Origin: Chlorobium sp.
GTDB taxonomy: Bacteria; Bacteroidota; Chlorobiia; Chlorobiales; Chlorobiaceae
Length of the DNA: 64,000 nucleotides
Assembly: GCA_005862225.1 (NCBI GenBank)
Contig: SZXV01000010.1
Location: 186,001 to 250,000, forward strand
Reading direction: 5' to 3'
Below the pieces are notes generated by a model. That model was not told the DNA's origin. It did no database searches and was given only the letters and a program-made list of their open reading frames with translations. Shown here piece by piece: positions 1 to 7,295 of the stretch. Both the position numbers and the translations under genes were made by a program. The first letter of the stretch is position 1. Each line of letters opens with the position of its first letter.

Positions 1-2
1 TT

Positions 3-29
3 GAAAAAGCCCGCGATATTTTCAGTTAA
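3..29 (+). CDS. 3' end of an upstream gene (partial)
   Basis: Frame 3 reads EKARDIFS and then TAA at 27-29, fifteen bases before an intrinsic terminator. That placement suggests the tail of a gene lying left of the window. Only eight residues are visible, so no function can be given. Confidence 0.35.
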   Translation, partial: EKARDIFS

Positions 30-43
30 GATCCTGACAAAAG

Positions 44-77
44 AAAAGGCCGGTTTGTTTCCGGCCTTTTTCTTTTT
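44..77 (+). terminator. Intrinsic terminator
   Basis: A perfect 10-bp stem (AAAAGGCCGG at 44-53, CCGGCCTTTT at 61-70) with a 7-nt loop runs into a T-rich tract to about 79. It would end the gene entering from the left edge. Confidence 0.8.
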
Positions 78-90
78 TTCCTGTTCAGTT

Positions 91-216
91 GGCAATACCT
101 GCCAGCAGCTCTGCCAGCTCACATGCATCCCCAGTGCAACCTGACTCCCCTTCCGTTTGTGCAATAACGTTGACGATATTGCGCACAACATCTTTCCTGA
201 CTTCGCCACATTTCGC
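91..216. repeat. Displaced copy of malic-enzyme 3' end (left copy)
   Basis: Positions 91-195 match 4023-4126, the last ~100 bases of the malic-enzyme gene, at roughly 90% identity by eye. Positions 196-216 match 3912-3932, the sequence just beyond that gene, in 20 of 21 bases. In the left copy the two pieces are joined directly, in the opposite order to the right-hand locus. The copy has no open frame and is decayed. The left and right copies bracket the transposase remnant and adhesin cassette at 284-3709. Confidence 0.8.
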
Positions 217-283
217 TTAAATCGTACCCTCCGGAAAATAACTCATTATTTATCATAGGGTTCACTAACTGTATTTTTTCCCT

Positions 284-721
284 ATGCGTGGTGACTTGAC
301 AATCAGGAAGGTTAAAACCGCTTCAAGGGCAACCGCCGTTCAGGTTGTCCGCAATGAGGGAAAGAAGCGGGCCATCATCAGGCACTTAGGCAGCGCTCAC
401 AGCGAAAGTGAATGCGATCTCTTGCTGGCTGAGGCTGAATCCTATGCCGAAGCGCATAGCAGACAACCGAACATGTTTGCCGGGATATCGGCGCCGGCCA
501 TACCCTCATCGCCACTGGATCCATCCCACGCCAAGCTTGTCAGCGTAACGCACCAGTTTTCCCGAAACGTCCTGCTTGCCTGTGCCCGAAAATGCGGCCT
601 TGGCGGCTTGCCGGAGTTGTATCTGGATCTGGCTCTCATGCGCATCATTGAACCGACTTCAACGATGCGCACCCTGGAGTTGCTATTAGCCCTGCAGTGC
701 CACTACTATGTTTTTTTTTAA
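284..721 (+). pseudogene. IS1634-like transposase, N-terminal remnant
   Basis: The first ~45 residues (TIRKVKTAS, ATAVQVV, IRHLGSAHSESE) match the opening of IS1634/IS4-superfamily transposases, which normally read like xIRKVxTxSGATAVQVV...HIGSAHxExE. The segment LDLALMRIIEPTSTM matches the conserved 'LxRIIEPTSK' block near residue 110. The frame then ends in a run of T at 145 residues, whereas full-length family members are about 450-600 residues. The catalytic DDE core is therefore missing. This is a dead fragment, but it shows that an insertion sequence once entered this island, just ahead of the adhesin genes. Confidence 0.75.
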
Positions 722-777
722 AAAAAATTATAAATTAACAGTGGAAGTATCTTACTCATGGCGTAACATGGTAACTT

Positions 778-2427
778 ATGATACCAAAAACAAGTATTAA
801 AGGTACTGATTTTTGGTACCGTAAAAGTCATGGTTTACGATTAGTTGTGAATGTGAGTTTTGGCTTGGCATTATTATCTGCCATTCCGCCAAGCTCGGCC
901 ACGACGCTTTTCGCACAAGAGAATCTGCCAGCATTAAGCCGCAATCTTCAGGATTTCTCGAAATCCATGACGGCTGAAGCATTATCCGATCGCCTTCCCG
1001 TATCGGGTTTACCCGGATCAGTTGCCAGCCTCCTTGCCAGTACAGCATCGGGAATGCAGAGAGCCGGAAACACCAGTGACGCATTGAATCAGCAGTTTCT
1101 GCCCAGTGTTGAAGGCATGCTGCCGTCACTTCCTTTGGCTTTTGCCGATGGGGCGGTTTCGGGCACAGTCAGTCCGGGCAGCACGTTACTGCGGTACCAC
1201 GACAAAAAAGTCCTCGGGAGCATAAGCCTTGGTTCAGGGTATCTCAAGCAAGAAAACAGCAGAGCCGGAGTCACAGGAAGAGCTGAGCTTGCAGTGCTTC
1301 CACTCGATAATATTGCCATAGGCTCCACCTTGACCCTGACCGACACTATCCGCAAAGATCTTGTCCTGAACACCGTGTGGCAGCTTCCCGATACCGGAAT
1401 CCGCATGAAGGCAACCGGCGGCCTGCTCAGGGGCAACCAGACCTTCACCTTCCCTTCAGGGCCGGCAAATATTGAACTCGAACAATTCAGCTACGTTGTT
1501 TCGACCCAGTACATTATTCCAAAAACAGATGCCGCCAGCGCTCTTCATTCTGTCGGTCTTTCAGTATGGGGAGCACGTGCCACGCAACTCTCCCATGCTG
1601 ACGGCCCACGCTTTTTTGAAGTGGAGTCTGCAACCGACTATGCGATCTACAGCGATCCACTGTCGCTTTCGGAAGGCCGTCTGTTTGGCGCCTCAGCCGA
1701 TGCGCAAATTGCCCTTCAGTCAAACATTGTTACCAAAGGCTCAATAGGTTACGAACAACTCCGCTATCCCTTTGCTGATGGCAGCAGCGAAACCAGCCGC
1801 TCAGCGTATTACAACCTAAGCATGCTGTGCGAAACACATGCCGGCATAACCATTGGTGCCGGATACAAGTCCGGCGCCGGAGAAAATCGTATAGACCTTT
1901 CTGCTCAAACAGGCAACTGGCAACTTTCGATGTACCAAAACAGCGGCCAGCACGGCGTTGCAGACAACAGGGGCGCTATGCTGACCTTTCAGCTCATGCT
2001 GTCGGGCCGCACCAAGCCACAAGGGCCGCTTGCCAGCCGTATGCAGCCACTCCAGAGTAACGACAGCATGACCCTGCTTGCCGCCGCCACAACGCGTCCG
2101 TCGCAGTTGCCCCAATCATTTCTTGCAAAAGTTGATGCAACAGCTATCAGCCAGGTGCTGACGGTCAATAAAGCAGGGCTGGCTCCCGGTGTCAGTATCA
2201 ACCTTGAAGGGGACATTTTCATCACCGTCGGCACCGGAGCGCCGACTATCACGGGCATAACGCGCAATGGAGCGCCGGGTGACCCGACGCTTTTTGGCAC
2301 CATGGGGACACAGGTTGTTCTGCATGGCAGCAAGTTCCCGGAGGCCGCCACTGGAGGCGACACGTATATCATCAGTGTGACCGACGGCACGAGCACACTC
2401 TACAACGTCACCATTACGACAGAGTAA
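778..2427 (+). CDS. Secreted/outer-membrane beta-barrel-like protein, partner of the adhesin
   Basis: A protein of 549 residues. Residues ~18-45 are a basic then hydrophobic stretch ending in an Ala/Ser-rich region, consistent with a signal peptide. Residues ~125-400 alternate polar and hydrophobic residues in short strands with Gly/Asn turns (e.g. GSISLGSGYL, LSMYQNSGQHG), as in outer-membrane beta barrels. Residues ~475-549 look like an IPT/TIG or other Ig-like domain (PTITGITRNG, TQVVLHGSKF). The gene ends 31 bases before the Ig/lectin adhesin gene, so the two are probably co-transcribed. By analogy with intimin/invasin (barrel, then Big_1 Ig domains, then a lectin tip), this may be the membrane anchor of a split adhesin; that role is inference. 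I cannot assign a named family. Confidence 0.7.
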   Translation: MIPKTSIKGTDFWYRKSHGLRLVVNVSFGLALLSAIPPSSATTLFAQENLPALSRNLQDFSKSMTAEALSDRLPVSGLPGSVASLLASTASGMQRAGNTSDALNQQFLPSVEGMLPSLPLAFADGAVSGTVSPGSTLLRYHDKKVLGSISLGSGYLKQENSRAGVTGRAELAVLPLDNIAIGSTLTLTDTIRKDLVLNTVWQLPDTGIRMKATGGLLRGNQTFTFPSGPANIELEQFSYVVSTQYIIPKTDAASALHSVGLSVWGARATQLSHADGPRFFEVESATDYAIYSDPLSLSEGRLFGASADAQIALQSNIVTKGSIGYEQLRYPFADGSSETSRSAYYNLSMLCETHAGITIGAGYKSGAGENRIDLSAQTGNWQLSMYQNSGQHGVADNRGAMLTFQLMLSGRTKPQGPLASRMQPLQSNDSMTLLAAATTRPSQLPQSFLAKVDATAISQVLTVNKAGLAPGVSINLEGDIFITVGTGAPTITGITRNGAPGDPTLFGTMGTQVVLHGSKFPEAATGGDTYIISVTDGTSTLYNVTITTE

Positions 2428-2458
2428 TCCGAGAGTAACAGAACAGACAAAGACAACC

Positions 2459-3709
2459 ATGAAGTTCATGACAGCATCCCGTTATACCCTTATCGGTAAA
2501 GTGATTGCGTTCATTGTTCTTGCATGTGCAGCCATACCCGGCATGCTGTCAGCCTTGACGTTCCGAACGATCACAGTGACAGAAACAAACCCGTTGAGCG
2601 CGACGTTATCAACACTGACGCCCGGCGCAGCTTCCATCACAGCAAATGGCAGCAGCACACAGGTGCTGACCGTGACAGAACGAGGTCCCCAGGGTATCCG
2701 GCAGAGTTCCGGAGGTGCAGCGGTTACGATCACCAAACAGAGTGGGACGGGCAGCATCAGAGCTGTAACCGATAACCATAATGGCACATACACCGCTACA
2801 GTGACAGCTCCCACTGCAACTGGCAGCGGGAGCTTTGTTGCAACCCTCAATGGCGCTGAAGTCAAGAGTGGGACAGGCACACAGACGCAGGCTACGGTAA
2901 CTTACGTTGCAGGCGCGGCGACGCAGATAGCGGTGAACGGTGGTGATGCCCAGTCGGCAAAAGTTGGAACGGCAGTAACAACAGCGCCGAGTGTGATTGT
3001 GAAGGATGCGAATAACAACCCTGTAAGCGGCGTGAGTGTGACGTTTGCCAACGGGACAGGCGGTTCAGTCAGTGGGACGCTGACGGCGACCACCGGAATT
3101 AATGGAATCGCTCTTTTTGAGGGTACATGGACGCTTAACACTGTCGACTCCAATACTCTCACTGCAACGAGCGGCACTTTGGGCGGTTCTCCTGTAACGT
3201 TCACCGCAAGTGGCACCGTCGCCATTGGCGACAGCTACGGCGGCGGCATAGTGGCGTACATCCTGCAATCTGGCGACCTGGGCTATGTAGCAGGCGAAAC
3301 ACACGGCCTCATCGCTGCCACTGCCGACCAGAGTACGGCCACTATACCATGGGCGTTAGACCAAAATTATTTCAGTTCAGTTCCCGGAGGCACCAGTGCA
3401 GCGATTGGGACAGGTTCGGCAAATACCGACAATATTATCGATCAGAATGGATCGGGACAAGACTACGCTGCCGGGTTGGCTCGTGCTTACAACGGAGGAG
3501 GTTACAGCGACTGGTACCTTCCGAGCAAGGATGAGCTGAACCAGCTCTATATCAACAGAAGTGCGGTTGGCGTTTTTTCTGGCCACGACTACTGGAGTTC
3601 TACGGAGAAAATTTTCGATCTCGCGTGGAACCAGAGCTTCTTCTATGGCAACAATTACCCCGAACACAAGCAAAATACGTGCAGTGTTCGGGCTGTGCGG
3701 GCTTTTTAA
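2459..3709 (+). CDS. Ig-like (Big_1) surface adhesin with DUF1566/C-type-lectin C-terminus
   Basis: A protein of 416 residues. A signal peptide spans residues ~10-32 (LIGKVIAFIVLACAAIPG). Two tandem bacterial Ig-like group 1 domains follow at ~47-150 and ~151-255; each has the invasin-type pattern (ANGSSTQVLTV; NHNGTYTATVTA; VIVKDANNNPVSGVSVTF; GINGIALF). Residues ~256-416 are a DUF1566-type C-type-lectin-like fold with its signature DWYLPSKDELNQLY (351-364), YWSSTE (378-383) and terminal VRAVRAF. The last ~40 residues look like a DGR variable region (see separate entry). It is predicted to be a surface ligand-binding protein, secreted or anchored with the gene just upstream. The ligand is unknown. 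Confidence 0.8.
   Translation: MKFMTASRYTLIGKVIAFIVLACAAIPGMLSALTFRTITVTETNPLSATLSTLTPGAASITANGSSTQVLTVTERGPQGIRQSSGGAAVTITKQSGTGSIRAVTDNHNGTYTATVTAPTATGSGSFVATLNGAEVKSGTGTQTQATVTYVAGAATQIAVNGGDAQSAKVGTAVTTAPSVIVKDANNNPVSGVSVTFANGTGGSVSGTLTATTGINGIALFEGTWTLNTVDSNTLTATSGTLGGSPVTFTASGTVAIGDSYGGGIVAYILQSGDLGYVAGETHGLIAATADQSTATIPWALDQNYFSSVPGGTSAAIGTGSANTDNIIDQNGSGQDYAAGLARAYNGGGYSDWYLPSKDELNQLYINRSAVGVFSGHDYWSSTEKIFDLAWNQSFFYGNNYPEHKQNTCSVRAVRAF
3590..3709 (+). other. Candidate DGR variable region (VR)
   Basis: Codons 378-416 keep the frame seen in DGR targets with this fold: YWSSTE, then five free residues, AWNQ-x-F, xxG, a run of free residues, K, then VRAVRAF and stop. The free positions (384-388, 393, 395-396, 400-403, 408-409) can all be derived from Asn-type AAC/AAT template codons by changing adenines only, while the constant codons between them are left intact. 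This is what adenine-specific mutagenic retrohoming produces. No template repeat or reverse transcriptase is in the window, so the assignment rests on pattern alone. Confidence 0.6.
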
Positions 3710-3754
3710 CCATGTGCGACGTGAAGTCGAGTAACCGAATTGTTCTTTGCAGAA

Positions 3755-3806
3755 CCAACTGTGTCGTCAGTTGGCCCCACCGACATACGCAGGGCGAGTA
3801 ATCGCC
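3755..3806 (+). other. Two hairpins just downstream of the candidate VR
   Basis: CCAACTG (3755-3761) pairs perfectly with CAGTTGG (3768-3774) around a 6-nt loop. GGCGA (3793-3797) pairs with TCGCC (3802-3806) around a GTAA loop of the GNRA class. Small hairpins downstream of the VR are known to promote retrohoming in the Bordetella phage DGR. There is no T tract, so these do not look like terminators. Confidence 0.45.
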
Positions 3807-3911
3807 TTGAGTGAAGCTGACGGAAAAGTACCCGCTTCAAAGCATCCGTTGATGAAAATATGTATCAACCCGAAATACATTACCCCTGAAGGCAGGAGCA
3901 AAAAGCTCACT

Positions 3912-4126
3912 CCTGACTTCGCCACATTGCGCCGAATTTTCTCACCACGAATAATAAGATGTTTTTTTTCATAGGGTTAATTTTTTCTGATTCTTCATTG
4001 TCCGCACTAACTGGCGAAGTCAGGAATACCTGCCAGAAGCTCTTCCAGCTCACATTCATCCCCGGTGCAACCGGACTTCCCTTCCGTTTCTGCAATAACG
4101 TTGACGATATTGCGCACAACATCTTT
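3912..4126. repeat. Right copy of the bracketing repeat, with internal inverted repeat
   Basis: Positions 4023-4126 are the 3' end of the malic-enzyme gene, and 3912-3932 lie just beyond it; both are duplicated at 91-216. In addition, TCCTGACTTCGCCA (3911-3924) is the reverse complement of 4012-4025, a 14-bp inverted repeat covering the malic-enzyme C-terminal codons. This right-hand copy contains the intact gene end and is presumably the parent. Confidence 0.75.
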
Positions 4127-5230
4127 GTTAAAGGCAGTCGGCATAAGGTGGTCATGTGTCGGTTCGATGGAATAGGCAATTGAGGTCGCTACAGCCATTT
4201 TGATTTCCGGAGTAACCTTTTTAATGCCGCTTGTAAAGAGGCCCCGGAACAATCCGGGAAACACAAGCGCATTATTCACCTGGTTTGGCATATCGGACCG
4301 ACCCGTTCCTACAATGCTTGCTCCTGCCTTGTAGGCAAGCTCAGGCATGATTTCCGGCTCAGGGTTTGCCATGGCAAAGATAAATGGCGAACTGTTCATC
4401 CCCTCAATCATGGCAGGAGTCACAATATTGCCGATAGAGACGCCAACAAAAACATCTGCGCCAATCAGCGTACTCGGCAAATCACCCTTGTGCTTCGCCT
4501 TGTTACTTATTTGAGCAATATTCTGTTTAATGGCATTCATACCCGGACGGCCATCATAAATTGCTCCCTGCGTATCAACCAGAACCACCTCTCTGACCTG
4601 AGCATGAATCAAGAGCCTTGCAATGGCAATCCCCGCAGCTCCGGCACCATTAATGACTATGGACAACTCTTTCAGCTCCCGTCCTGTTACCCGACAGGCA
4701 TTGATGATGGCAGCCAGAGTAACAATAGCCGTTCCATCCTGGTCATCATGAAAAACCGGAATGGATAACTCTTTTTCAAGGCGCTCAAAAATTTCAAAAC
4801 AACGCGGTGCTGAAATATCTTCAAGGTTTATGCCTGCAAAACTTGGCTCAATAAGTTTGCAGAATTTCACAATATCTTCAACATCGGTAGAGTTGATGCA
4901 GAGCGGAATAGCATCGATATCCGCAAACTCCTTAAATATTATGGATTTGCCCTCCATGACCGGCATCGCTGCTTCCGGGCCAAGGTCACCAAGACCCAGA
5001 ATAGCCGTCCCGTCAGACACAATCGCAACCTGATTGGCCCGGTTGGTCAAGGTATAGGATTTTTGCTTGTCCAAGCCAATTTCCATGCAAACGGCAGCCA
5101 CACCGGGTGTATACGCCAACGACATGTCGTTTTTGGTCATTAAATCAACCTTCGACTTTATTTCAATCTTTCCCCGTGTTTTGAGATGTAACTCTATTGA
5201 TTTTTTAGAATAATCCTTATTCGTCAACAC
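4007..5230 (-). CDS. NAD(P)-dependent malic enzyme
   Basis: Catalyses oxidative decarboxylation of malate to pyruvate, a link between the reductive TCA cycle and pyruvate in green sulfur bacteria. The 407-residue protein has the short bacterial malic-enzyme layout: the YTPGVA motif with the catalytic Tyr (40-45), Lys in EGKSIIFKEF (~95), metal-binding acidic residues in NLEDISAP (135-142) and HDDQDG (161-166), and the Rossmann NAD(P) loop INGAGAAG (193-200). The start is GTG at 5230, preceded by AGGGGAG; TTG at 5227 is an alternative. The gene stands alone on the minus strand. Its last ~100 bases are duplicated at 91-195. Confidence 0.93.
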   Translation of the reverse strand: MLTNKDYSKKSIELHLKTRGKIEIKSKVDLMTKNDMSLAYTPGVAAVCMEIGLDKQKSYTLTNRANQVAIVSDGTAILGLGDLGPEAAMPVMEGKSIIFKEFADIDAIPLCINSTDVEDIVKFCKLIEPSFAGINLEDISAPRCFEIFERLEKELSIPVFHDDQDGTAIVTLAAIINACRVTGRELKELSIVINGAGAAGIAIARLLIHAQVREVVLVDTQGAIYDGRPGMNAIKQNIAQISNKAKHKGDLPSTLIGADVFVGVSIGNIVTPAMIEGMNSSPFIFAMANPEPEIMPELAYKAGASIVGTGRSDMPNQVNNALVFPGLFRGLFTSGIKKVTPEIKMAVATSIAYSIEPTHDHLMPTAFNKDVVRNIVNVIAETEGKSGCTGDECELEELLAGIPDFAS

Positions 5231-5503
5231 TGACTCCCCTGTCGTGATCTGATAGCATGATCTGATCGTGATATAAAATTAGCTTGTCATACTGAACTCT
5301 TCCTGTAAACATTTACAATCATTCAAAAAGGGATAAGGAGACAAGGTATTAGAGAACGGCTCAATATAGACTTTTCCTGATTTTTACAGCCCGAAGTATA
5401 TAGTTTATGGTATTTTCCTGGGAACACCCTTTTCTCTTTCTTTCAGGCATGAAGAATCAATAACGAAATAGTTGCAGCGCCCTCCAGAGCTTGAATTATA
5501 AGG

Positions 5504-5956
5504 CTACTTGCTCTCTTTTTTCCAGGCTTCGTTCAGCTCATCAATATATTTTGCAATGACTGCTGGATCTGAACTCTGAGCCGGCGCAAAGATTTTTTCG
5601 GCAAGAATGGTGCTGCCGATAAGGTTCAGCTTCAACTGTGGAAGATAAAGAAGATTTGCCATCAGCTCTGGACTTCCGCAGGTTAAAAACAGTGCAATTT
5701 TTTTGCCTTGAAGACAGCTTTTCAGGTTGCTCTGCATCAGCGCTCCAAGAAGTTCTGACGATACAACCAGATAGTAAATCGGGGCTCCCATGATGACAAC
5801 GTCAAAATCCTTGACGAAGCTGTAATCACCGGTACTCTTGCATTTTGCCTTTTCCACATACGCCCCTGTTTCTGCAAGTTTTTGACCAATAGAATCAATA
5901 AGTCGGTCGGTTGAACCACCTGAAGTCTTGCTGTCGAAGAGGATTATGGCTTTCAT
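5504..5956 (-). CDS. Flavodoxin-like FMN protein
   Basis: A ~150-residue flavodoxin-fold protein. It opens MKAIILFDSKTSGGSTDRL, where the STDRL-type loop corresponds to the FMN phosphate-binding T/S-x-T-G-x-T loop in altered form. It continues with VIMGAPIYYLVVS (~60-75) and ALFLTCGSPE (~95-105), the other two flavin-contacting segments. It probably carries electrons or acts as an NAD(P)H:FMN-type reductase; the partner is not shown by the context. I favour the ATG at 5956. An ATG at 5980 would add MTHSAATP, and neither start has a clear ribosome-binding site. It lies downstream of gapdh but is separated from it by a terminator. Confidence 0.75.
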   Translation of the reverse strand: MKAIILFDSKTSGGSTDRLIDSIGQKLAETGAYVEKAKCKSTGDYSFVKDFDVVIMGAPIYYLVVSSELLGALMQSNLKSCLQGKKIALFLTCGSPELMANLLYLPQLKLNLIGSTILAEKIFAPAQSSDPAVIAKYIDELNEAWKKESK

Positions 5957-6040
5957 GGGTGTCGCGGCAGAGTGTGTCATAGGAAAAAAGGATGGTTGCG
6001 TTGAAACACTGAACTGGAATAGTTGAAAAGAAAGGTATAA

Positions 6041-6070
6041 AAAAAAGGCGCCCTGTGAGAGCGCCTTTTT
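6041..6070 (-). terminator. Terminator after the GAPDH gene (bidirectional shape)
   Basis: GGCGC (6047-6051) pairs with GCGCC (6061-6065), flanked by an A run on the left and T5 on the right. Read on the minus strand, it follows the GAPDH stop by about 25 bases and gives a stem plus a U tract. Confidence 0.75.
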
Positions 6071-6095
6071 GATAAATCCTGCTGAAGAGTTGCTT

Positions 6096-7166
<1,071 letters not shown>

Positions 7167-7295
7167 TCATTCATGAAAATACCACTTAAAAAGATAATAT
7201 AAAACCGGAATTCTTTCACACAGCTTTAATACTCTGTTCAGTAATTTGATCTTCATGTTATTGCATAATAATCTCTCTGAATCAGGTATTAATGT

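Noticed and set aside
3747-3974. A 75-residue plus-strand open frame after the adhesin gene
   Set aside because: It has no recognisable protein pattern and covers the post-VR hairpins and the bracketing repeat, so it is probably non-coding.
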